Source of the DNA: Cytophagales bacterium
GTDB taxonomy: Bacteria; Bacteroidota; Bacteroidia; Cytophagales; Cyclobacteriaceae
Direction of reading: 5' to 3'
Length of the DNA stretch: 64,000 nt
Assembly (NCBI GenBank): GCA_017303795.1
Contig: JAFLBR010000006.1
Coordinates: forward strand, 124,001-188,000
Position numbers and translations under genes: made by a program. The notes below the pieces were generated by a model. It worked only from the letters and a program-made list of their open reading frames with translations. It searched no databases and was not told where the DNA came from. This document shows, one piece after another, positions 9,487 through 17,867 of the stretch; position 1 is the first letter of the stretch, and each line of letters opens with the position of its first letter.

Positions 9487-9845
9487 TCCACCAATACAAT
9501 TACAGGAGTGCATCAATCCAGAACTTTTTGTACCAATACCATTACAAACTGCACCAATTCAATTACAGGCGTGCATCAATCCGGAACTTTTTGTACCAAT
9601 ACCATTGCAAACTCCACCGATACCATTACAGGCGTGCATCAATCCAGAGCTTTTTGTACCGAAACCATTACAAACTGTACCAATACAATTACAGGAGTGC
9701 ATCAATAAAGAACTATGTGCGCCAATACCATTACGGGTAAGCATCGAACAATCGCTTGTAGCTTCGGATACTAACTGTTCAGCTCTAAGCGCGGGCAGGA
9801 GAGAAGCTACCCGAATACCAGCGGTAGCTAACGTCATCTTTCCGC
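9487..9845. repeat. 63-bp tandem repeat (about four units) with conserved tail, copy A
   Basis: CATCAAT recurs at 9511, 9574, 9637 and 9700, an exact 63-bp period. Each unit splits into three related 21-bp pieces built on CCAATACCATTACA. Because 63 and 21 are multiples of three, several frames stay open on both strands and give artefact peptides (for example CNGIGTV-type heptads on the minus strand). The repeat ends in a tail (9736-9845) containing GAGAGAAGCTACCCGAATAC, which is repeated at 14509-14614. The block fills the gap between the GIY-YIG gene and the 238-aa gene. I see no protein in it. Confidence 0.85.
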
Positions 9846-10035
9846 AGGTAAAGTCAGGAGCGAAAAAATAAATTTTCATTAAGCATTCAGGGAATACTGA
9901 AAAAATGTAATCGAACGTGCCAAGGGTTTTTCAGTTGCATGTTCAGGCAACAATATAGTTTATAAAATACCCTAAAAAACTACAACACGGGGCCGTGTGT
10001 GCTGCGTACAATCACCATAACTTAAATGAATAGTT

Positions 10036-10752
10036 ATGAGCCATGTACAAAACCTGCAGTCCTTTGACAAGGTCATTCGGATCTGCACCGGGTTAGGAGG
10101 AACCTACAACCCCGGACAACAAAACCTTCAGGTGAATGCGATGACCACCCAGTTGAACATCGCCCAACAAATTTGGGAAGAAGTAAAAGCAGCACAGCAG
10201 GCGTATGACAACGCCACCAATGCACGCGAACTTGGCTTCATCAAGATCCGGAAACTCAGCAGCGATGTGTACAACATGCTGAAGGTAAGTAGTGCCAATG
10301 AGTTGCTGTTGAAAGATGCCTTGAACAGCAAGCGCAGAATCTGGGGCGCACGCATTACCAAACCTCCCGCAACAACTACCGAAGCAGCCGAAGTGCCAAA
10401 GCCATCACGCCCTTCGTATGGTCAGGCGTATGTGGTTACAGCCGAGTACTTTGATCGGTTGGTGAAAACCGTTGCTTCCGAGAGTGGGTATGCCCCCAAC
10501 GAACCTCATCTTACGGTTGCTGGTTTGCAGCAAACGCTGGCTGAGTTGTTTGGTCTCAATGAGGCGGTGTTGGCGGCCGAGACACGGCTGGAAGAAGCGC
10601 GCAGCAAGCGGAACGCAGCTTATTACCTGGCTTCCGAAAATCTGGTGCGCACAGCCAATGCGGTGCGTTCGTATGTGCGGAGTGTGTTTGGCTTCCAAAG
10701 CCAGGAACATCAACTCTTGTCGAAGTTACGTTTCACTAAACCCGTTTTGTGA
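10036..10752 (+). CDS. Hypothetical helical protein, 238 aa
   Basis: Starts at ATG 10036 and ends 18 bp before a strong terminator. No signal peptide or membrane segment is visible, so it is probably cytosolic. The sequence is largely helical, with heptad-like stretches near 40-70 (WEEVKAAQQAYDNATNAREL) and near 175-205 (LAAETRLEEARSKRNAAYYL), and a Pro/Thr-rich linker near 108-128. I do not recognise a family. Codon use and GC match the neighbours, so it is probably real. The last part of the same gene is found again, without the rest, at 14615-14708 together with its terminator, showing that this locus has been duplicated and partly lost. Confidence 0.72.
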   Translation: MSHVQNLQSFDKVIRICTGLGGTYNPGQQNLQVNAMTTQLNIAQQIWEEVKAAQQAYDNATNARELGFIKIRKLSSDVYNMLKVSSANELLLKDALNSKRRIWGARITKPPATTTEAAEVPKPSRPSYGQAYVVTAEYFDRLVKTVASESGYAPNEPHLTVAGLQQTLAELFGLNEAVLAAETRLEEARSKRNAAYYLASENLVRTANAVRSYVRSVFGFQSQEHQLLSKLRFTKPVL

Positions 10753-10770
10753 TGCGAAACACCGCTGATT

Positions 10771-10805
10771 AAAAACCTCCGTGGTCAGACTGCGGAGGTT
10801 TTTTT
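10771..10805 (+). terminator. Rho-independent terminator after the 238-aa gene
   Basis: Stem AACCTCCG / CGGAGGTT (10774-10781 with 10793-10800), 11-nt loop, then a run of T. A nearly identical terminator stands at 14727-14760 behind the gene remnant. Confidence 0.9.
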
Positions 10806-10925
10806 ATGCCCTATAAAATCTGAGACTCGCGCCAGTACCAAACTCACATCAATTCAGGAGTATTTAGTTGTATAATGTTTATGCGTTACGGTAACATGGC
10901 TTTAAGTCCCGATAGCTATCGGGGG

Positions 10926-11030
10926 GTTTCAATAACTCAATCTTCATCATTCATAAGGGGCTGGGCAGCGGCATTTATTGGCGGGCTTTGGTCCCGATAG
11001 CTATCGGGATGGGAAGGATGTGGCGGCCTG
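10926..11030 (-). repeat. Degenerate copy of the hairpin repeat with an inserted palindrome
   Basis: The stretch CAATAACTCAATCTTCATCA plus GGGCTGGGCAGCG matches 1735-1776 beside hairpin copy 1. On the minus strand ACCAAA, GCCCGCCA, ATAA and GCCGCTGC follow in the order of the right half of the hairpin repeat. The left half has been lost or replaced, and the palindrome TCCCGATAGCTATCGGGA sits at 10992-11009. The same palindrome core occurs at 10908-10923. Such palindromes are common in intergenic DNA of this phylum. Nothing else is seen between 10806 and 11031. Confidence 0.55.
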
Positions 11031-11031
11031 A

Positions 11032-11229
11032 CTAACCGGTTTGGATAGATTTCAACGCTACCGGGTGATTCTTCATCTGTTTGTGTGCATAGTTGTTGAA
11101 CCGGCAGGCAAATAAAGGCCGGTTGTAAAGATCCAGTTTCTCGTCATGCACCAGCCAGAAGGGTTGTTCCAAACCAGGATAGAATTTTATCGCAATGTAA
11201 CCTTCTGATATTTTGGAGGTTTGCAGCAT
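11032..11229 (-). CDS. Small hypothetical protein, 65 aa
   Basis: ATG at 11229, 65 codons, no signal peptide or membrane segment. The composition is protein-like, with aromatic and charged residues (IAIKFYPGLEQPFWLVHDEK), and not repeat-like. No family is recognised. It is divergent from the PadR gene. It could be a real small gene or the remnant of a longer one, since repeat debris borders its 3' end. Confidence 0.35.
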   Translation of the reverse strand: MLQTSKISEGYIAIKFYPGLEQPFWLVHDEKLDLYNRPLFACRFNNYAHKQMKNHPVALKSIQTG

Positions 11230-11315
11230 TCAAGCCGTGTATTCTTTAGCTATCAGGTAACCTTTCCTGATTTTAGGCGTATATTAACTGCAATTACGAA
11301 TAATATCATCACATT

Positions 11316-11654
11316 ATGAAGAAAACCAAGTTAGGGGAGTTTGAAGAGCTGGTGCTGCTTGCCGTGGCCGCATTACAACAAGAGGCTTATGGAGTTGAAA
11401 TTAAGCGCGAACTGGAAGTGCGATTAAAAGAAAAGTTAAGTGTAGGTTCCATTCAATCGGCTCTTAAACGGATGGAAGAAAAAGGATTCCTCACTTCTGA
11501 ATTTGGAGAAGCCACTTTAAAACGAGGCGGTAAACGTAAGCGCATTTATGCTACAACTTCGTATGCACACAAAGTGCTTGATGAAATGCGTGAAATACGG
11601 GCCGGACTTTGGAGCTCCATTCCACAACTTACTGCACAGCTAAAAGCAATATGA
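11316..11654 (+). CDS. PadR-family transcriptional regulator
   Basis: 112 aa, the usual size of a short PadR repressor. The winged helix-turn-helix covers about 5-90: GEFEELVLLAVAAL at the start, YGVEIKREL, SVGSIQSALKRMEEKGFL as recognition helix region, and a wing with KRGGKRKRIYATT. It contains no ligand domain beyond the C-terminal helix. It overlaps the ABC permease by ATGA, so the two genes are one translational unit. PadR genes fused in this way to FtsX-type permeases usually control their own operon, and that is the likely role here. Confidence 0.92.
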   Translation: MKKTKLGEFEELVLLAVAALQQEAYGVEIKRELEVRLKEKLSVGSIQSALKRMEEKGFLTSEFGEATLKRGGKRKRIYATTSYAHKVLDEMREIRAGLWSSIPQLTAQLKAI

Positions 11655-14296
11655 AGGAAATTCAGCCACCTGCCTGGCCGGTTAAACTTTTACGATTCTT
11701 TCTTAAGAAAGAATATGTAGAAGAGATTGAAGGCGACATGGAGGAAATCTTCTTCGAAAATGTGGAAGCTCACTCGCTATCAAAAGCAAAACGAATGTAT
11801 ACGTGGGAGATGCTTAAACTCCTGCGGCCAACCCTCTTAAAAAACATCAATCCATCAGCCACTTATAACCCCTATGGTATGTACAAAAATTATATAAAAA
11901 TCGCGTGGAGAAACCTGATCAAGAAGAAAGCCTATTCCTTCATTAATATTTTCGGTCTCGGCTTAGGCATTGCCTGTTGCTTTCTGATTTTCATGTATGT
12001 GCAGGATGAACTTTCGTACGACAACTACCATGAAAAGGGTGATCGTATCTATCGTGTGCTCCATGGTTGGGAAGGCGATCCTAAAGCGAAAGCCTCGATT
12101 GATTCGTATTGGGTGTGGGGCAATGCACCCATCGGTCCGGCACTTGAAAATGATTTTCCAGAGATTGATAAAGTTGTTCAGTTTTCCGGCCGTGCCGATA
12201 TTCTTTTGAGTGTGGAAGATAAACTCTATCAGGAAGATGGCGTGTTCTTTATGGACTCAACGGCCTTTGATGTGTTCAGTTGGGAGTTGCTTGCGGGCGA
12301 TCCTAAAACTGCTTTGCTTGCACCTTACAGTATTGTACTTACCGAAACTACTGCTAAAAAATATTTTGGTGATGAAGATGCATTGGGTAAAACATTAAAA
12401 GGCAGCGATGCCCCGGGAAGAGCCAATGCCGGTGATTATACCGTAACCGGTATTATGAAAGAGCTTCCCGCTAATTCACATTTTCGATTCAACGCATTAC
12501 TTTCTTTAAGCACTTTTAAAAAATCCAATCCCGAGATTTTTGATGCATGGGGCTATGTAGATACCTACACGTATTTTCTGGTCAATGATCAATTTGACGA
12601 AGCAAAGTTCAATGCTAAAATACCAGCCTTTTTGGAAAGGCATAAAGATTATCCGGATTCAAAATACATCATTGCCATTGAACCCTTGAAGGATGTTTAC
12701 CTGAGAACGGTGGCCCAACGACAGCCCGGAGAAACTGGAAGTCTCGCCAATATTTATGTGTTCTCGGTGATTGGGTTGTTCATTCTGGTGATTGCCATTA
12801 TCAATTTTATGAACCTGAGCACAGCCCGCTCGCTGGAGCGTAGCAAAGAAGTAGGCATCAGAAAGTCTATTGGTGCCGATCGTAATAGCTTGATCTTTCA
12901 ATTTTTGGGTGAATCGTTTATCATCACTATTCTTTCGGTGATGGTGGCCGCTGGTATTGTTGTTGTTGCGCTTCCGGGTATGGTGGATTTTACAGGAAAA
13001 GAATTAGCGGTACAAAACTTCGTCAACGGACAAACCATTCCCTACATAATAGTTGGGGTGTTAGTGATTGCCCTGGTGGCAGGTTCCTATCCGGCATTGG
13101 TGTTATCGCGCTTTAGCGCGGTAGCTGTGTTAAAAGGAGTAACAACTTCAGAAAGAGGTGGAATTAATCTGAGAAAGGTGTTAGTTGTTTTTCAATTCAG
13201 CCTTTCCATTGCGTTGATTGCCGGAACAATCATTGTATATACACAAATGAATCATTTGCTGGATAAGGATTTAGGCTTTGACAAAGAGCGCATGTTGATT
13301 TTGGATTATAATTATGATGGAGAGGTTAACAACAAATCAGAAGCGCTTAAGATTGAGATGGAAGCAAATCCGGCTGTTCTTTCTGCGGCATTTTCGCGAA
13401 GCGTACCCGGTAGTCACTTCCCAAATGCAAGTACGCAGATACAAGCTCCCGATGGAGAAATGAAATACTTAACCCAACCCATTTTTCAAGTCGGGCTTGA
13501 TTTTGTAGATCATTTTGGAATTGAGTTGGTGGCTGGCCGATCGTATTCACGCGACTTCCCTTCCGATTCAACCAAAGCCCTTATTATTAATGAAGCAGCC
13601 GCCCGGCAGTATGGTTATCAGAATCCCGCTGATATTATCGGTAAGAAATTTGATCAGTGGGGCAGGGCCGGAGAAGTGATTGGCGTAGTGAAAGATTTCA
13701 ATTACATCTCATTACATCAAACCATACAACCGCTCACCTTGCCCTTTGAAGCGTATGCAAGCCGATACCTTTCCCTTAAAATAAGATCTGAGAACATTCC
13801 ACAAACGATTAGCGATATCGAAAAAATCTGGAATCGATTGGCACCGCACAGACCTTTCATGTACAGCTTTTTAGATGATAACTTTAATCGACAATATCAA
13901 AGTGATTTTATTTTTCGAAAATTGTTTACCACATTTTCGTGTCTGGCGATTTTGATTGCCTGCCTGGGATTGTTGGGGTTAGCTACCTATACTGCTGAAA
14001 GACGAACCAAAGAAATTGGAATAAGAAAAGTATTAGGGGCCGATGTTCAAACTATTGTGTTGTTGCTGAGCAACGATTTTATAAAACTGGTGTTGATCGC
14101 GATTTTTATAGCCACGCCCGTTTCCTGGTATGCCATGAATCAATGGTTGAGTGGATTTGCCTATAAAATGGACATACAGGTGTGGATGTTCGCATTGGCT
14201 GGTGTGATTGCACTTTCTATTGCGGTGTTCACCATTAGCTATCAATCGATCAAATCGGCAATGGTAAATCCGGTTAATTCGTTACGAAGTGAGTAG
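11651..14296 (+). CDS. MacB/FtsX-type ABC transporter permease with N-terminal prefix domain
   Basis: Inner-membrane permease of 881 aa from the ATG at 11651, which overlaps the PadR stop. An earlier in-frame start at 11609 would lie inside the PadR gene. A soluble prefix (about 1-75, EIQPPAWPVKLLRFFLKKEY) precedes two MacB_PCD/FtsX repeats. The first membrane segment follows the family signature NYIKIAWRNLIKKKAYSFIN near 80. FtsX cores lie near 370-500 (SLERSKEVGIRKSIGAD) and 760-880 (ERRTKEIGIRKVLGAD). No ATPase is encoded here. The family exports peptides or drugs, or senses membrane stress. A terminator follows at 14329-14360. Confidence 0.92.
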   Translation: MKEIQPPAWPVKLLRFFLKKEYVEEIEGDMEEIFFENVEAHSLSKAKRMYTWEMLKLLRPTLLKNINPSATYNPYGMYKNYIKIAWRNLIKKKAYSFINIFGLGLGIACCFLIFMYVQDELSYDNYHEKGDRIYRVLHGWEGDPKAKASIDSYWVWGNAPIGPALENDFPEIDKVVQFSGRADILLSVEDKLYQEDGVFFMDSTAFDVFSWELLAGDPKTALLAPYSIVLTETTAKKYFGDEDALGKTLKGSDAPGRANAGDYTVTGIMKELPANSHFRFNALLSLSTFKKSNPEIFDAWGYVDTYTYFLVNDQFDEAKFNAKIPAFLERHKDYPDSKYIIAIEPLKDVYLRTVAQRQPGETGSLANIYVFSVIGLFILVIAIINFMNLSTARSLERSKEVGIRKSIGADRNSLIFQFLGESFIITILSVMVAAGIVVVALPGMVDFTGKELAVQNFVNGQTIPYIIVGVLVIALVAGSYPALVLSRFSAVAVLKGVTTSERGGINLRKVLVVFQFSLSIALIAGTIIVYTQMNHLLDKDLGFDKERMLILDYNYDGEVNNKSEALKIEMEANPAVLSAAFSRSVPGSHFPNASTQIQAPDGEMKYLTQPIFQVGLDFVDHFGIELVAGRSYSRDFPSDSTKALIINEAAARQYGYQNPADIIGKKFDQWGRAGEVIGVVKDFNYISLHQTIQPLTLPFEAYASRYLSLKIRSENIPQTISDIEKIWNRLAPHRPFMYSFLDDNFNRQYQSDFIFRKLFTTFSCLAILIACLGLLGLATYTAERRTKEIGIRKVLGADVQTIVLLLSNDFIKLVLIAIFIATPVSWYAMNQWLSGFAYKMDIQVWMFALAGVIALSIAVFTISYQSIKSAMVNPVNSLRSE

Positions 14297-14328
14297 GAAA
14301 TCATAAACCTCGGAACAACATCTCGTAT

Positions 14329-14360
14329 AAAAACCTCTGCGGAAATGCAGAGGTTTTTTT
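14329..14360 (+). terminator. Rho-independent terminator after the ABC permease
   Basis: Perfect 10-bp stem AAACCTCTGC / GCAGAGGTTT (14331-14340 with 14347-14356), 6-nt loop GGAAAT, then a T run. Confidence 0.9.
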
Positions 14361-14377
14361 GTGCTTGGCGGTGCAAG

Positions 14378-14614
14378 CAAACTCCACCAATACCATTACA
14401 GAGGTGCATCAATCCAGAACTTTGTGCGCCAATACCATTACAAACTGTACCAATACCATTACAGGATTGCATCAAATCCGCAACTTTTTGTACCAATACC
14501 TTTACAGGTAAGCATCGAACAATCGCCTGTCGCTCCCCATACAAACCGAGTAGCTCTACGCGCGGGAAGGAGAGAAGCTACCCGAATACCAGCGGTAGCT
14601 AAGTTCATCTTTCC
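14378..14614. repeat. 63-bp tandem repeat with tail, copy B
   Basis: About two units of the 63-bp repeat seen at 9487 (CATCAA at 14407 and 14470, again 63 bp apart), followed by the same tail (14509-14614, GAGAGAAGCTACCCGAATAC). Copy B starts straight after the permease terminator and ends at the junction with the gene remnant at 14615. Together they look like a shortened duplicate of 9487-10830. Confidence 0.82.
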
Positions 14615-14708
14615 TGCGGTGCGTTCGTATGTGCGCAGTGTATTTGGCTTCCAAAGCCAGGAACATCAACTGTTGACGAAGTTACGTTTCACTAAACCCA
14701 TTTCGTGA
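14615..14708 (+). pseudogene. 3' remnant of a second copy of the 238-aa gene
   Basis: From TGCGGTGCGTTCGTATGTGC on, the DNA matches 10659-10752 with only a few changes. It encodes the C-terminal end VRSYVRSVFGFQSQEHQLL and stops at the equivalent position, followed by the same terminator. The first roughly 620 bp of the gene are absent: the repeat tail joins the gene directly at about 14612. The frame happens to be continuous with one of the repeat frames, but no real start is evident. Confidence 0.85.
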
Positions 14709-14726
14709 TGCGAAACACCGCTGATT

Positions 14727-14760
14727 AAAACCTCCGTGGTCAGACTGCGGAGGTTTTTTT
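14727..14760 (+). terminator. Terminator behind the gene remnant (duplicate of 10771-10805)
   Basis: Stem AACCTCCG / CGGAGGTT with an 11-nt loop and T run, the same sequence as the terminator at 10771. Homology to the first copy continues to about 14790 (CTCGCGCC) and then stops. Confidence 0.85.
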
Positions 14761-14807
14761 GTGCCGTATAAAATCTGAAACTCGCGCCAAAACAAAATTC
14801 TAAATGA

Positions 14808-14963
14808 TTGATTACAAAGAGCTGGTTTTTTAACACGATTGTACCGGCCTTTACGTCATTCAACCTGCTCAAAGAACAGCTGGTGAAAGCCTATCGCCAG
14901 GAACTTAAAATCAGTGAGCTAAAGCAGGAGTCACACAAAGCGCAGCTAGCATACAAGTTTTAA
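14808..14963 (+). pseudogene. C-terminal coding remnant without a start
   Basis: An open stretch with no ATG encodes FNTIVPAFTSFNLLKEQLVK and YRQELKISELKQESHKAQLA before a TAA at 14961. The composition is that of a helical protein end, so this is probably the tail of a lost gene. Its last 45 bp (AAAGCGCAGCTAGCATACAA onward) also resemble the sequence beside the palindrome at 15484, so part of it may be repeat-derived. No function can be given. Confidence 0.35.
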
Positions 14964-15026
14964 TGGGTGAAGGTACAACCCTATCAAAGTTTCTTGTGTC
15001 TATCTTTGTACGTAGAGAATCCTTAT

Positions 15027-15392
15027 ATGAAAATCCTTAATTATTTCTTATCTGCATTAATACTACTTTGTTTTTCGCGTTGTGCCGAAAACGATAGCCC
15101 GCAATTCTGCCATGTTACTTCGATAGATGATGTTGAGTGGCTAAAAGCGGAGATGGTTGCTAATAACTATTACGAAGGAATATCAGTCGGGGATGTTTTG
15201 ATATATCATGCATATTATCAAAATAATGAGGTTATCTATATCCATATCTGTTGTCCGGCATGTAATACCCTGCCACCCGAAATAAGAAGCTGCAACGGAG
15301 AGTTACTAGGTTATTTAGGAGTTGATATTGACGACAATTTACTCACGAATAAGAAAGTAATATGGCGTACCCGGAAAGGAGTATGCTCGTAA
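15027..15392 (+). CDS. Small lipoprotein, unknown function
   Basis: 121 aa from the ATG at 15027. The 20 codons upstream in frame are less likely, because the signal peptide (MKILNYFLSALILLCFSRC) begins here and ends in a lipobox-like FSRC with C19. The mature part has several cysteines, including the pair in HICCPACNTLPPEIRSC, which could form disulphides in the periplasm. No family is recognised. It is convergent with the dipeptidyl peptidase gene. Confidence 0.6.
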   Translation: MKILNYFLSALILLCFSRCAENDSPQFCHVTSIDDVEWLKAEMVANNYYEGISVGDVLIYHAYYQNNEVIYIHICCPACNTLPPEIRSCNGELLGYLGVDIDDNLLTNKKVIWRTRKGVCS

Positions 15393-15483
15393 TTAGGCGG
15401 TTGGAATTCTTAAAAAGTTCTGCGAATTGGTTGCCGTTATAACCCCCACCCAATCAAAATCATCAGGTCCTAAAACTTCTGCC

Positions 15484-15505
15484 GCCCTCTCCTATAGGAG
15501 AGGGC
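15484..15505. terminator. Perfect 22-bp palindrome between convergent genes
   Basis: An 11-bp arm GCCCTCTCCTA is followed at once by its exact complement. It lies between the ends of the lipoprotein gene and the dipeptidyl peptidase gene, where a two-way terminator is expected, although the T-runs are poor. It may instead be a repeat, since the flanking ACGCAAAGCGCAGGTAACGC recurs in altered form near 14933. Confidence 0.45.
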
Positions 15506-15560
15506 CACGCAAAGCGCAGGTAACGCACAACTTTTGATGGGTGAGGGTTGAGTACCAATT

Positions 15561-17615
15561 CTACTTCTTCAACACCAGATGCTGAATAAAAAACTCCATC
15601 ATCCGCTCGCGGTTCATCGCTACGTGGCCACCATCGGGCGCAAGTTGTACTTCAAAACTTTTACCCGCTTTCTGTAACGCATCAATCAACTGCAGCGAGT
15701 TGGAAGGATGCACGTTATTGTCGGCAGTACCATAGAAAATCATTAATTCACCTTTCAGGTTTTTGGCCATTGGCATTAAGCTGGAAGCATCGTATCCTTT
15801 TTTGTTGTTCTGTACAGTGTTCATAAACCGTTCGGTATAAACGTTATCGTAATTGCGCCAATCGGTAACAGCCGAGTTGGCTACGGCCGCATGAAACACA
15901 TCGGGGTAACGTAACAACAAGGTTGCTGCCGTAGTACCACCATACGAGGTACCATAAACACCTACTTTAGTAGCATCCACATACGGGCGATTGTGCAGGG
16001 CTTTCACGCCTGCTGCAAAATCATCCATCTCTACAAAACCAAGATTACCATAGAGCTGGTCTAATAGTTTTTTGCCTTTACCACCCGCATTGCGACCGTC
16101 AATATTCAATACCAGAAAACCGTATTCGGTTAATGCATCGGGGTAAGTAAAGTTTTCACGGAAAGCATTGGTGGCAGGACCGCCATAGTTGCTGAGGATT
16201 ACCGGATACTTTTTAGTTGGATCGAAGTTGGAAGGAAAATGGATTACGCCATGCAAGGGTGTAACGCCATCTGCGGAAGTGAATGTATAAACTTCCACTT
16301 TCTTTAAGCCAAGTTCTTCAAACTTGCTCAGGTCACTTTTAGCCAATTCAGCAATCACTTTTCCTTTGGCATCGACCAAAGAAGTGAAAGGCGCGGTGTT
16401 GTAAGTTTCGGCTACATCCACAAAAAATTTATTATCAGGCGAAAGCGTAACGGCATGATTGAAAGTCGGATTGGTTAGACGCACGTCTTTGGTTCCATCC
16501 AGCTTTACGCGATGCAGTTGCATTTTCATGTGGTTGTCGCCACTGCGGGCCATATAATATAATTCACCAGCTTTTTCATCAACCTTCACAATGCGCGAAA
16601 CTTCAAACGGATGTTTGGTAATGGTGCTGATCAGCTTACCGCTGAAATCGTACAGGTAATAATTGTTAAAGCCGCTACGTTCAGAAGCCCAGATAAAACG
16701 TTTGCCATCTTTCAGCACATAAATCTCGGGCGTGTTTTTGGTAAAGCTGGCCAGCCATTCTTCGCGCACCACCGTGCGACTTTTTCCCGTTACCGGATCA
16801 GCCGCGCGGTATTCCATAATGTCCTGCTTGCGATTGGTGCTATGGTACAGCAATTCTTTTCCATCCGGTGTCCAATCCATGCCGTATATGTAAGTACCCA
16901 GGTCGCCATCGTGATAGGGTTTGCCCTCACGCAAGTCTAACGGAGTAACTTTTTTAGTTTCTACATCATACACCATTAAATCTACCGGCAGGTTAAGCGC
17001 ACCAACTTTGGGGTAGGCTTCAATCTCCAACGAGTCCTGCAACTTGAGTTGATTCAACAACACGTAGAATTTCTTTGCATTCTTTTCATCAAACTTGTAG
17101 AAGGCAACTTTTTTACTATCGGGCGACCACCACATGGCCGTGTTCTGGCCTAACTCTTCACCGTATACCCAGGTAGCAATACCGTATTTGATCTGGTTCT
17201 GTTCGTTACCATCAGTTGTTATGGCAATTGCATTGGCACCGCTTACTTCACTCAAATACATGTTGCGGTCTTTGGTGTACGCTTTCCATTTCCCATCGGG
17301 CGAGTTGGCAAAGTCATACTGGCGGCCACGCACGGGGCGGGGTGGCATTCGTCTTTCTACAGCTGGAGCATCGCCAACTTCTTTTACCGTTTTGGTTTTA
17401 ACTGTATAGCGATAAAGTTTTTTGTCTTGTACATAGTCGAACGTGCTGCCATCTTCACTCCACGTTACCGAAAGGTTGCCGGGTTTAACCGAGGTGCGGA
17501 TTTGAGGCGCTACTTGCTGATAGCGCGTATAACCGGGCATGGATTTGAGTTTATCCTGGGCGAAAGCCACAAATGGAAGAAAGGCCAACAGGCAGAGCTT
17601 GGTAAGCTTATTCAT
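15561..17615 (-). CDS. Dipeptidyl peptidase IV-type prolyl peptidase, S9B
   Basis: Secreted serine peptidase that removes X-Pro dipeptides from peptide N-termini. 684 aa with a signal peptide (MNKLTKLCLLAFLPFVAFAQ). The N-terminal beta-propeller (about 60-430) carries the double-glutamate signature in YGIATWVYGEELGQNT, which binds the substrate amino group. The alpha/beta-hydrolase domain holds the triad Ser557 (GTSYGG), Asp632 (YGTADNNVH) and His664 (DGGHVAMN). Length and motifs are typical and complete. It is a single gene, divergent from the small protein at 17868. Confidence 0.95.
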   Translation of the reverse strand: MNKLTKLCLLAFLPFVAFAQDKLKSMPGYTRYQQVAPQIRTSVKPGNLSVTWSEDGSTFDYVQDKKLYRYTVKTKTVKEVGDAPAVERRMPPRPVRGRQYDFANSPDGKWKAYTKDRNMYLSEVSGANAIAITTDGNEQNQIKYGIATWVYGEELGQNTAMWWSPDSKKVAFYKFDEKNAKKFYVLLNQLKLQDSLEIEAYPKVGALNLPVDLMVYDVETKKVTPLDLREGKPYHDGDLGTYIYGMDWTPDGKELLYHSTNRKQDIMEYRAADPVTGKSRTVVREEWLASFTKNTPEIYVLKDGKRFIWASERSGFNNYYLYDFSGKLISTITKHPFEVSRIVKVDEKAGELYYMARSGDNHMKMQLHRVKLDGTKDVRLTNPTFNHAVTLSPDNKFFVDVAETYNTAPFTSLVDAKGKVIAELAKSDLSKFEELGLKKVEVYTFTSADGVTPLHGVIHFPSNFDPTKKYPVILSNYGGPATNAFRENFTYPDALTEYGFLVLNIDGRNAGGKGKKLLDQLYGNLGFVEMDDFAAGVKALHNRPYVDATKVGVYGTSYGGTTAATLLLRYPDVFHAAVANSAVTDWRNYDNVYTERFMNTVQNNKKGYDASSLMPMAKNLKGELMIFYGTADNNVHPSNSLQLIDALQKAGKSFEVQLAPDGGHVAMNRERMMEFFIQHLVLKK

Positions 17616-17867
17616 AAACGAGATTTTAGAAACGTAAAATTAGCAGAATTGAAATGTTGATTTGTAATAATACATGAATGGTTGACTACACCGCGCATAT
17701 TTCCTGGAGTCGCGATATAACGGGGACGTTTCGGATATTGAAAATTTCAGAAAATGCAGAGTAGAGGGCTACTCAACTTGCTGAATTGGCAAAAGTTTTT
17801 GAGGGGTGAGAGAATTCATCAGATGTTCCTATATTAAGGCTACTATAGCCACTTTAATCCAAGCCCT

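Noticed and set aside
9487-9735. Possible CRISPR array
   Set aside because: The whole 63-bp unit is repeated, with no unique spacers, and no cas gene is near.
9559-9879. 106-codon minus-strand frame with CNGIG heptads, and plus-strand frames of 66-88 codons over the same DNA
   Set aside because: All arise from the 63-bp tandem repeat, whose length is a multiple of three. Several frames are open at once, with low-complexity content and no start context.
10405-10713. 102-codon minus-strand frame opposite the 238-aa gene
   Set aside because: It lies wholly inside the plus-strand gene, which has a terminator and a duplicated 3' end; the opposite frame is a shadow.
14242-14544. 100-codon minus-strand frame with the same CNGIG heptads
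   Set aside because: Same artefact over repeat copy B, also running through the permease terminator.
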